Positions 7,025 to 14,594 of a DNA stretch of 64,000 nt are shown piece after piece. A program made the translations under genes and the position numbers. Positions within the stretch are counted from its first letter, which is position 1, and every line of letters begins with the position of its first letter. The notes under the pieces were generated by a model. The model ran no database searches. It worked only from the letters and a program-made list of their open reading frames with translations, and was not told the origin of the DNA. Source of the DNA: Bog-950 sp044225825 (GTDB taxonomy: Bacteria > Bacteroidota > Bacteroidia > Chitinophagales > LD1); contig JBGAIB010000001.1 in assembly GCA_044225825.1 (NCBI GenBank), forward strand, positions 186,001 through 250,000, in the 5' to 3' direction.

Positions 7025-8845
7025 ATGAGGCTACTGCGCCGGGTTTTGCCCGTTTTCCTACTCGTACTTGCATTTTCTGCAACTGCACAACTTGATACCA
7101 GTTCTTACGGCGGACTTTATTACATAAAGTTGCCCAATGGCATGAACTCGGTGATATATCCCAAACCGGGTGCGCCTAACGTGCAAGTAAGCCTTCACAT
7201 ACGCGCGGGCAGCACGTATGAGACCGACACTTCCAGCGGCAGTGCGAATCTCATACAAACCGCTCTTGCCGAGCGTGTGGCCAGTGCGCTGCGTTCCGGT
7301 TCCATGGGCGTATCCATGCAAAACACCGCTTTTACAGCCTGGTGCACCCCCGAACAAACTATTTACCAAATCTCGGGTCCGCCGGCATTTACCGGTATTT
7401 ATCTGCAGTTACTACGCAGTGCCATTTTTACAGCTCCTGTATTACCCGAGGAATTGGCAAAAGCTGTTGAAACACGCCAAAAAGAAAATGAGCTGGCCAA
7501 AACGGATAAGAGCAAGGAATTGGAGGAGAAGATCAACCGCCACGTTTACAGAAATGGGTATTACCGCATCAACATAACAGGCGACCCGGCCGTTCTGCCA
7601 ACCCTTGATACGCAGGTGGTAAACTCTTTTTATCGCAAACTATACGTGCCCGGTAATTCACTTTTTGGTGTTGCCGGCGCTGTAGCTCCTGTTAAATTCC
7701 AGGAATACTTTGAAAACGCTTACCGAAACGTTTACCGCACCGATTTTGACCCAGAAACCATCATTCGCGTAGTTGATTTTAAACCCATGCTTTATACTAC
7801 GCAGTTTGTAGTAGAAACCAACACTACGCAACCGGAATTTCAGATTTGCTGGCAATTTCCGGGCAGTAATGCCAATGGGCAGTTAAGCTATATGGCCTAC
7901 CTGCTTAGTTCGGTACTGAATGATAAAAACAATTTTATACAGGCGAAGGCACGTAAAATGGGCTGCAACTTTTTACAGTTTCAATACGAGGCTAACAGTT
8001 TCAGTGCCATTTTCAGGGTTGTTATACGGCCCGATAAAAACAAATTGTTTACAACTTACCAGTTTGTAACCGACGAATTGCTGCGGTTGGATAAAACCCT
8101 AATGAATGAAACAATGCTGAATGCGGGCAAGTTGAAGTTCAAAAAAGAATATTCGGACATTACCCAAACACTCGCTTATCCTGACTGGGTAATCAAGTAC
8201 TGGCCTTTCCGTTCCGAAACTTATTTCCAAACATTGCCCGATAGCATAATGCCGATAACGGAAACGGCTATGCGTAAGTTTGCGATCGAATATCTGCGCG
8301 AAAGTGCGCATACAACCGTATTGAACATAAATGCAGCCGACCGCACAGCACTTGGCGTTGATTCGCAGTTTCTTGAATTAGACGAAACAACCAATAGCAC
8401 CGTGTTTACCTATCGGCCTAACATTACCGACCTGGAAGGCGAACAAAACCTGAAAGCGCTAAGCAATCTGTTGCAATGGCTACAGATTAATCCGGATATA
8501 CATGCACAGGTAAATGGCTGGTCGGACGAAGGCGAATACAACCGCACGCGCGATGATTCGATTATGCAGTTCATAGATTCAATGCCCGAATTCAGAAAGC
8601 TAAAACAGGATCTGGTAAAGAAACCTTATCTGCGGCCTGATATTATGCGTGCTATTAAAATTGTAAAATACCTGTACGATCACGGTATAGCGAAAGAGCG
8701 GCTGACAGGCACCGGAATGGTCTTTAAATCGGCCAATAAACAGGAAGCCATCAGCAATATGAAATGCGAAGTAACCCTGGATAAACTCCGGAAAAGCGTA
8801 TCGCTGTTTGAATATCATTACGGAGCAACTAAACCAAAAGAATAA
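7025..8845 (+). CDS. Degenerate M16-like (insulinase fold) protein with OmpA-like C-terminus
   Basis: 606 residues with a signal peptide ending near A-T-A-Q (residues 1-22). Residues ~30-420 align by eye with two M16/insulinase-like domains (L-P-N-G-M-N-S-V-I opening strand, V-S-L-H-I-R-A-G-S strand, later Y-V-P-G-N and V-A-G-A-V). The catalytic HxxEH that follows the R-A-G-S strand in true peptidases is absent (L-I-Q-T-A-L in its place), so the zinc site is lost. Residues ~450-590 resemble an OmpA-like peptidoglycan-binding domain (I-H-A-Q-V-N-G-W-S-D-E-G-E-Y-N and H-G-I-A-K-E-R-L-T-G-T-G). Probably a periplasmic non-catalytic scaffold or chaperone. The stop codon abuts the ATG of the next gene, so the two are likely coupled. 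Confidence 0.7.
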   Translation: MRLLRRVLPVFLLVLAFSATAQLDTSSYGGLYYIKLPNGMNSVIYPKPGAPNVQVSLHIRAGSTYETDTSSGSANLIQTALAERVASALRSGSMGVSMQNTAFTAWCTPEQTIYQISGPPAFTGIYLQLLRSAIFTAPVLPEELAKAVETRQKENELAKTDKSKELEEKINRHVYRNGYYRINITGDPAVLPTLDTQVVNSFYRKLYVPGNSLFGVAGAVAPVKFQEYFENAYRNVYRTDFDPETIIRVVDFKPMLYTTQFVVETNTTQPEFQICWQFPGSNANGQLSYMAYLLSSVLNDKNNFIQAKARKMGCNFLQFQYEANSFSAIFRVVIRPDKNKLFTTYQFVTDELLRLDKTLMNETMLNAGKLKFKKEYSDITQTLAYPDWVIKYWPFRSETYFQTLPDSIMPITETAMRKFAIEYLRESAHTTVLNINAADRTALGVDSQFLELDETTNSTVFTYRPNITDLEGEQNLKALSNLLQWLQINPDIHAQVNGWSDEGEYNRTRDDSIMQFIDSMPEFRKLKQDLVKKPYLRPDIMRAIKIVKYLYDHGIAKERLTGTGMVFKSANKQEAISNMKCEVTLDKLRKSVSLFEYHYGATKPKE

Positions 8846-9367
8846 ATGACGCAGCACGGAAAAACACCGAAGGAATCAACAACTATAATGACGGAGATTG
8901 TGTTACCCAACGACACAAATGCCCTGAATAATCTGCGTGGAGGTAAAATTTTGCACTGGATGGATATAGCCTGCGCTATTGCCGGTGGCAAACATTCCAA
9001 CTCAATTGTAGTAACTGCTTCGGTAGATAATGTATCGTGGGAGAATCCTATTAAAATTGGTGATGTGGTAACCATTGAAGCGAAGGTTACCCGCTGTTTT
9101 AATACCAGTATGGAAATTTACGCAGAAGTATGGGCCGAAAACCTTCCGACACAAACACGCTATAAGTGTAACGAAGCCTATTACACCTTTGTAGCACTCG
9201 ACAGCAATGGCCGCCCCAAAAAGGTTACCCCCCTGATACCTGAGACCGCCGAGGAAAAAAAGCAACATGAAATGGCTATGCGCCGCCGCGAATTGCGTCT
9301 TGTGCTGGCCGGGCGGATGAAGGCAGCAGATGCCCCCGAATTACGCAACTTGTTTTTTGGTGATTAA
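8846..9367 (+). CDS. Acyl-CoA thioesterase (hotdog fold)
   Basis: 173 residues. Hotdog-fold acyl-CoA hydrolase of the YciA/BFIT/ACOT type: N-L-R-G-G-K-I-L-H-W-M-D-I-A near residues 28-41 holds the catalytic Asp and the buried helix, and V-D-N-V-S-W-E-N-P-I-K-I-G-D is the family strand. Single domain, cytoplasmic, hydrolysing acyl-CoA to free CoA and fatty acid. The start overlaps nothing: the ATG follows the previous gene's TAA directly, suggesting translational coupling to a protein of a different compartment. A second possible start is the ATG at 8888, which would remove 14 residues that family members do not need. Confidence 0.85.
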   Translation: MTQHGKTPKESTTIMTEIVLPNDTNALNNLRGGKILHWMDIACAIAGGKHSNSIVVTASVDNVSWENPIKIGDVVTIEAKVTRCFNTSMEIYAEVWAENLPTQTRYKCNEAYYTFVALDSNGRPKKVTPLIPETAEEKKQHEMAMRRRELRLVLAGRMKAADAPELRNLFFGD

Positions 9368-9375
9368 CTACTAGC

Positions 9376-9407
9376 AAAAAAGCCGAAGAATATTCTTCGG
9401 CTTTTTT
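9376..9407. terminator. Bidirectional terminator
   Basis: A perfect inverted repeat, AGCCGAAGAAT / ATTCTTCGGCT (9381-9402), has A-run before and T-run after it, so it can end transcription on both strands. It lies between the convergent thioesterase and reductase genes. Confidence 0.85.
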
Positions 9408-9425
9408 ATATCGCTTCTCTGTAAT

Positions 9426-10514
9426 TTATAAATCGTAGTTGAGCACAATGCCGTGGCTCTTAGGGTGCGATTGACAGGTTAGTACGTAACCCTTAGCAAT
9501 TTCTGCGTCGGTAAGACTTTCGCGGTCATCCATCTCCACCTTACCTGAAAGCAATTTAGCACGGCAAGTACAACAAGCTGCTACCATGCAGGAATAGGGC
9601 GGATCGTAACCTGCATCCAACGCTGCTTCCAATACCGTTTCCTTTTCACTCACTTCAAACTCCACCTCGCGGCCATCGTAGATAATTTTTACGCGTGTTT
9701 TGCCTGTAAAAGGCACTTCGCTTTTAGCAACCGAGCCTACATCGGCCGATTGCTTGTCTTCTTCAGCCTTGGCTGTAAAGTATTCAATATGCAAACGTTC
9801 TTTGGGTATACCTAACAATTGCAGTGCACTTTCAACCTCTTTCATCATCGGCGTTGGACCGCAAATGAAAAACTCGGCCTGCTGAAAATTAAGATCGGTG
9901 TTTTCGCGCAGCAATTTCAGCGCCATATCCTTTACCATAAAACCGCTATAAGGATGAGCAGCATTTAGCGGGGCATCGAAAATATGCACCACCTTTAGGC
10001 GGTTGGTATTGGCCGCAAGCAAACCTTCCAAACGGTCCTTAAAAATGATACTGTTTTCGTTCCTGTTTCCGTAAAACAAGGTTACCTTACTATTGGGCTC
10101 CCTGGTTAAAACAGATTTCAAAATGGAGAATACCGGGGTTATACCAGAACCACCGGCAAACAACACATAATGCTTGCTGTTGCTTTCGCTGATAACCGAA
10201 TGGAAGTTGCCCATAGGTTCCATTACTTCCACCTCTAATCCCGGCTTAAAATTATCGTTGATATAGTTAGAGCCTTTTCCACCACTTACACGCTTGATAG
10301 CGATTGTCGGCAACTCATTGGCAAAGGGTGAACTGCAAAAGGAATAGCTACGGTTTACATTTTCGCCATTTACTACCAACTTAAGTGTTGTATACTGGCC
10401 CGGTAAGTAGTTAAAGTTACCTTTTAAATCATCAGGCACCTGAAACGACACCGATACTGCATCGGCTGTTTCATTCTTCACTTCTGCAACTTTTAACTTA
10501 TGAAATCGTGACAT
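9426..10514 (-). CDS. PaaE-like ferredoxin reductase (FAD, NAD(P)H, 2Fe-2S)
   Basis: 362 residues. Domain order is FAD-binding (R-S-Y-S motif near residue 55; Y-L-P-G-Q-Y-T before it), NAD(P)-binding (A-G-G-S-G-I-T-P), then a C-terminal plant-type [2Fe-2S] domain with Cys309, Cys314, Cys317 and Cys347. This is the order of PaaE, the reductase of phenylacetyl-CoA epoxidase, and of related oxygenase reductases. No paaABCD genes are in the window, so the oxygenase partner may be elsewhere or may be a different mono-oxygenase or desaturase. It is the last of four genes on this strand with 12-40 base gaps. Cytoplasmic. The family is firm; the partner is not known. Confidence 0.88.
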   Translation of the reverse strand: MSRFHKLKVAEVKNETADAVSVSFQVPDDLKGNFNYLPGQYTTLKLVVNGENVNRSYSFCSSPFANELPTIAIKRVSGGKGSNYINDNFKPGLEVEVMEPMGNFHSVISESNSKHYVLFAGGSGITPVFSILKSVLTREPNSKVTLFYGNRNENSIIFKDRLEGLLAANTNRLKVVHIFDAPLNAAHPYSGFMVKDMALKLLRENTDLNFQQAEFFICGPTPMMKEVESALQLLGIPKERLHIEYFTAKAEEDKQSADVGSVAKSEVPFTGKTRVKIIYDGREVEFEVSEKETVLEAALDAGYDPPYSCMVAACCTCRAKLLSGKVEMDDRESLTDAEIAKGYVLTCQSHPKSHGIVLNYDL

Positions 10515-10554
10515 GCTTTACATTTTAAAAACGCGCAAAAATAACAATACAGGT

Positions 10555-11001
10555 TTAGCCGGCTTTTACCAGTTCCACATCAAAAATAAGCGTAGCCTTT
10601 GCAGGTATTACGGGTGGGCGACCTTGTTCGCCATAGGCGAGAAAATAAGGGATAATCAGTTTTGCCTTCCCTCCTTCCTTAAGCAGAGCTATACCTTCAT
10701 CCCAGCCTTTAATAACACGTCCGGCGCCTATTGGAAATACAATAGGCTGGTTACGGCGGTACGAAGAATCGAACACCGTGCCGTTTACCAGCATGCCGGT
10801 ATAGTGCACCGCTACATTTTGAAACTTCTGAGGCGCATTACCTGTACCGGGCGTTTCAAGAATGTAGTGTAAACCGCTTGGTGTACCTACCGCCCCGGGG
10901 TAATTTTGCTCCACAAAAGTTTTAAACTCGGCCATAGCCAATAGCTGGGCCTGCTCTTTCTGGCGGCGCAGTTCTTCTAATTTCTTTTCGTATTCGGTCA
11001 T
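10555..11001 (-). CDS. FKBP-type peptidyl-prolyl cis-trans isomerase
   Basis: 148 residues. A charged N-terminal helix (~1-40) precedes a complete FKBP domain: V-A-V-H-Y-T-G-M-L-V-N-G, F-D-S-S, G-A-G-R-V-I-K-G-W-D-E-G, P-Y-F-L-A-Y-G and L-I-F-D-V-E-L. The residues that line the active site (Y, D, W, Y) are present. There is no signal peptide or lipobox, which differs from many FKBPs of this phylum, so it is probably cytoplasmic. It sits 28 bases after the upstream gene and 40 before the reductase on the same strand. Confidence 0.9.
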   Translation of the reverse strand: MTEYEKKLEELRRQKEQAQLLAMAEFKTFVEQNYPGAVGTPSGLHYILETPGTGNAPQKFQNVAVHYTGMLVNGTVFDSSYRRNQPIVFPIGAGRVIKGWDEGIALLKEGGKAKLIIPYFLAYGEQGRPPVIPAKATLIFDVELVKAG

Positions 11002-11029
11002 ACTAACTTTTTAAATCTATAACTGGTTA

Positions 11030-11620
11030 TCAGATGCGTTCCATTTTAACTGTAGCAATACTTACATGAAATTCAGCGCGCTGTAGTTTGCCGTTGACAA
11101 AGAAATATACACTGCGGTTACCATCGCTCGACTTAAACTCCAGCGAATTAGGGGCTGTGCTTTCCAGGTCCACGAAATCGGCCTCCGCCTCATAAAACAA
11201 GCGCTTTACCTTGGAAACATCTTTAAAATAAAGGCTTAAAACTGAATATTGAGGTGCCTCGGTAAAAGTTCGCTTACCCTTGTATCCATCCACGCGGTAG
11301 GTAGTGCCATCAAGTTTAATTACCGACCACCGTTTTACCTTACCATTCTCCACTTCGCGGTAATTGCTCGAAAAAAGCTTCCCGTTTTTAAACACCACCT
11401 CGTAATGGGTTATGTTTTCGCGGTCTACCCAAAGAATGGTGGCTTTATTTTTTGAATCGGCTACATACGTTTCCGTGCCATCGGCAGCTACCTGGTGTAC
11501 AACCACCAGTTCACCTATTTTATCGCCCCACAACATCATCTTAAAGCGGGCCGTATCAGCTGTAGCATAGGCTTGCCCTACTGCAAACCCCATTAGCAAA
11601 AGAAGCACCAAGCGTGTCAT
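11030..11620 (-). CDS. Secreted protein of unknown function (possibly DUF6134)
   Basis: 196 residues with a signal peptide (cleavage near A-Y-A-T-A, residue ~20). The rest is rich in beta strands: an F-x-M-x-L-W-G-D-K-I-G-E-L opening, a Y-E-V-V-F-K-N-G-K-L-F-S-S-N-Y-R-E strand pair and a V-Y-F-F-V-N-G-K-L-Q-R-A-E-F end. The pattern resembles secreted DUF6134-like proteins of Bacteroidota, but I cannot confirm it without a profile search. It begins 12 bases after the TonB-dependent receptor stop, so it is probably co-transcribed and may act with it in the envelope. Confidence 0.65.
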   Translation of the reverse strand: MTRLVLLLLMGFAVGQAYATADTARFKMMLWGDKIGELVVVHQVAADGTETYVADSKNKATILWVDRENITHYEVVFKNGKLFSSNYREVENGKVKRWSVIKLDGTTYRVDGYKGKRTFTEAPQYSVLSLYFKDVSKVKRLFYEAEADFVDLESTAPNSLEFKSSDGNRSVYFFVNGKLQRAEFHVSIATVKMERI

Positions 11621-11632
11621 ATACCTGCAAAA

Positions 11633-13915
11633 TTAAAAGGCAAACGATAAGGCCAGACTTGGAATAACCGGCAACTGGTTTACCCTGGTAAAGGTAACAC
11701 GATCGAAGTAGAAAATGTTCTTGCGGTTGTATACATTACTTACGCTGGCACTCAGTTCAATCTTCAGTTTATCCTTGATATTGAAGATTTTTTTGAAAGC
11801 CACGTCCATACGGTGATAGGTAGGCAGACGACCGCCGTTGATCTTATTAGCATACAGTATACCCAGGTTTCCGTTGTTGCTGGTGTAGTTAGTACTTATT
11901 CCATCGTTAAAATTAAGCGCTTCGTAAAATGCCTGTGTTTGGGTAAAAGGGAAACCGGATCCAAAATTCCAACGCACCGAAACTTCGAAATCCTTCTTTT
12001 TACCAAACGTATAGGAAGCCATAAGGTTTACATTGTGGCGACGGTCAAAATGCGGTGGGTACGTTTGCACTCCATCGTTACGATGCACCCAAGCTAAGGA
12101 GTAAGTGCCGTAAACAAACAGCCCCTTAAACTCCCATTTAGCCATTATATCCAGTCCATACGCATCACCCTTTTCCATCAGGTAATTAGGGTCATCGTTG
12201 AACTGCTTAAAGCGGTTAACGTTCAATAAGTGCCAGAAATATTTGTAGTAAGGTTCAATATTTACGGTTACGTTCTTAGGCAGGTCCAGCTCCACGCCAA
12301 AAATGGCGTGAACACTGCGCTGCATATTGCGAATTTTATCGTACTTGTTGGTATTGCCGGTGGCATCTACAGGCACTTCATCCGGCCCGGTTAGAAACCC
12401 TGTAAACAGGTTCACTACATCGCGGTCGCTTTTTGCGCTGTTAAAGTTTTTCGAATACATACCGGTTGCCAGTTTCAGGCGCACATAATCGTTGATGTTA
12501 TACTTCATACTCAGGCGCGGTTCTGGCGAGAAGGCAGAAATATTGGAGTAATACTGCAGGCGGGCACCGGCTTCAATCACAAACTTTTTGATGTATTTGT
12601 GCAGCATGAAATAAGCGCCCAGGTCAGTGGTATTTTGGTTCTGCTCAAATTTCTGCAGGTTACTGGTATTGTAGAACGAAAGTTCGGTGCGGTTACCTTC
12701 TATAACCAAGCCGTATTTTAACTCGCCTTGTTTCAGGTAATACACAAAGTCCATACCTATATCAAAACCACCTATTAAACTGCGGCGTGGCAGGTTATCG
12801 GCTTCAGTAAGTTTAATTTCGTATTGCGAATAGCTAAAGTGTGTATTGAAGTAGAGGTTTGAATTTTTAGGTACCGCTAAAAAATTCCCCCCAATACCAA
12901 ACGTGTTCCACTGGTAACGTGCTGCCGAGAAAGCTGCAATGTCGCGGAAGTTAAATCCGGTGATGTTGAATTTGCTGCCCTGGCCGGTACTAAGCGAAAA
13001 CTTGCCATAGAAATCGTAGAACGAATAAGGCAAGCCCTGTTTACCGGCATAAGGATAAAGAGCTTTAGAACTACGGTCGAGATACGACACTTTGGAGCTT
13101 AGTATTAGCGAAGCACTGGTTTTACTATTCTCTTTCAGTTTAATTACCGGTATTTCTAAAAGTGCATGCGCCATAAACGGACTGGCACCCACCTTACCGC
13201 TGAATTTCTTACGGTTACCATCCTTGGTTGTAACATCTACCACCGCCGAGATACGACCTCCATATTGGCTGGGGTAACCACCGGTATAAACGTCAACGTT
13301 TTTAATTACATCCGTTTCGTAAATCGAAAATAAACCAATGGAGTGGAACGGATTATAGACGGTAATACCATCCAATAAAAATTTGGTTTGTATAGGGGTA
13401 CCACCACGTATTACTACCTGGCCACCCTGATCGCCGGTTGAAACAACACCGGGTAGCATTTGCAAATACTGGGCAATATCAGGTTCACCACCGATAGAAG
13501 GCATGCGCTTCATTTCAATAGGAGTTACAGAAACAACCGACACTCTGGATTCGGTACGGCGTTGTTCTTTTTCCGCACTGATTTCCACGCCCCCCAATTC
13601 CACCGATTTAGTTTCCATGAAATACTTAAGATTCACAGTACCGCTTTTCTTTATTTCAACTGTTTGGGTTTGATTATCGAAGCCGATATATGAAACAGTA
13701 ATTTTATAGGTGCCCGGAGCGAGGTTGGGGATATAGAAAAAGCCCTGATCATCGGTGGATGCGCCTAAATCGGAGCTATCAATTTTAACGGAAGCAAAAG
13801 GCACACCTTCACCATTGGCTTTATCGTAAACAAAACCTTTAACCGAGCCTTTTTGAGCAAGGGCAATTACGGCGAAGGAAAGCAGCAAAAAAGTAAGTAT
13901 AGAAATACGCTTCAT
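11633..13915 (-). CDS. TonB-dependent outer-membrane receptor with CarboxypepD_reg domain
   Basis: 760 residues. Signal peptide (A-L-A-Q, ~20), then a carboxypeptidase regulatory-like beta-sandwich (~22-100), a plug domain (~115-225; V-V-I-R-G-G-T-P-I-Q-T-K-F-L-L-D-G), and a 22-strand-type barrel to an aromatic C-terminus (L-A-L-S-F-A-F). Such receptors import ligands across the outer membrane powered by TonB-ExbBD. No SusD-like partner follows, so it is not a glycan Sus pair; iron-chelate, peptide or other small ligand are possible. First gene of an apparent four-gene unit (secreted unknown, FKBP, PaaE-like reductase). Confidence 0.9.
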   Translation of the reverse strand: MKRISILTFLLLSFAVIALAQKGSVKGFVYDKANGEGVPFASVKIDSSDLGASTDDQGFFYIPNLAPGTYKITVSYIGFDNQTQTVEIKKSGTVNLKYFMETKSVELGGVEISAEKEQRRTESRVSVVSVTPIEMKRMPSIGGEPDIAQYLQMLPGVVSTGDQGGQVVIRGGTPIQTKFLLDGITVYNPFHSIGLFSIYETDVIKNVDVYTGGYPSQYGGRISAVVDVTTKDGNRKKFSGKVGASPFMAHALLEIPVIKLKENSKTSASLILSSKVSYLDRSSKALYPYAGKQGLPYSFYDFYGKFSLSTGQGSKFNITGFNFRDIAAFSAARYQWNTFGIGGNFLAVPKNSNLYFNTHFSYSQYEIKLTEADNLPRRSLIGGFDIGMDFVYYLKQGELKYGLVIEGNRTELSFYNTSNLQKFEQNQNTTDLGAYFMLHKYIKKFVIEAGARLQYYSNISAFSPEPRLSMKYNINDYVRLKLATGMYSKNFNSAKSDRDVVNLFTGFLTGPDEVPVDATGNTNKYDKIRNMQRSVHAIFGVELDLPKNVTVNIEPYYKYFWHLLNVNRFKQFNDDPNYLMEKGDAYGLDIMAKWEFKGLFVYGTYSLAWVHRNDGVQTYPPHFDRRHNVNLMASYTFGKKKDFEVSVRWNFGSGFPFTQTQAFYEALNFNDGISTNYTSNNGNLGILYANKINGGRLPTYHRMDVAFKKIFNIKDKLKIELSASVSNVYNRKNIFYFDRVTFTRVNQLPVIPSLALSFAF

Positions 13916-13991
13916 AGTAGCATTTAAGCGGGGCGCAAGATACGATTTTGGTCCAAAGTAAGGGGGCTGCTTAACGGGTTCCGGGAAACTG

Positions 13992-14558
13992 TTAAATCTT
14001 AATGTAATTGCTGAAAATTTTGATAGAAATAGCCAGCAGGATAACCCCGAAAAACTTTTTAATGGCCGCCAGGGCGGTATCGCCTAACCTTTCCTCTATC
14101 CAATCGCTGCCCTTAAGTACCAGGTAAACAATTAAGAGGTTAACCACGATGCCGATTAGAATTTCCAGCGGCCCATAAACCGCCCGTAGCGACAGGATGG
14201 TAGTTAAAGTGCCTGAACCTGCAATAAGTGGAAAGGCCACCGGTACATAGTTGCCCGCACGACCCTCCTCGGGATTGGTGCGAAAGAGGTTAATTCCCAG
14301 GATCATTTCCAGCGCCAGAATGAATAATACAATGGAACCGGCTAATGCGAAAGAACGTACGTCGACCCCCATAAAATTCAGAAAACTCTCCCCCACAAAC
14401 AGGAAAAAAACCATCAGCGCACCGGAGGAGGCGGTAACCAGCCATGGCTTAAAATGGGGGACCCGCTGTTTAACTGAAATAATAACCGGTAAACTGCCAA
14501 TAATATCTACTACCGCAAACAGGGTAAAGGTAACCGTGGTTACTGATTTGATGTCCAT
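13992..14558 (-). CDS. MarC family integral membrane protein
   Basis: 188 residues from the ATG at 14558, which gives the usual short N-terminus before the first membrane helix; a longer frame reaches 14594 and would abut the upstream stop. Six hydrophobic segments are visible. MarC family features include V-D-I-I-G-S-L-P-V-I in helix 1 and V-A-F-P-L-I-A-G-S-G-T-L-T in the second half. MarC proteins were once linked to multiple antibiotic resistance, but the function remains unknown. It follows the PhoD-like gene by 36 bases on the same strand and may be co-transcribed. Confidence 0.85.
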   Translation of the reverse strand: MDIKSVTTVTFTLFAVVDIIGSLPVIISVKQRVPHFKPWLVTASSGALMVFFLFVGESFLNFMGVDVRSFALAGSIVLFILALEMILGINLFRTNPEEGRAGNYVPVAFPLIAGSGTLTTILSLRAVYGPLEILIGIVVNLLIVYLVLKGSDWIEERLGDTALAAIKKFFGVILLAISIKIFSNYIKI

Positions 14559-14594
14559 AGCCCAACTTAAATAATCGCGGCAAAAATAGCGCAA

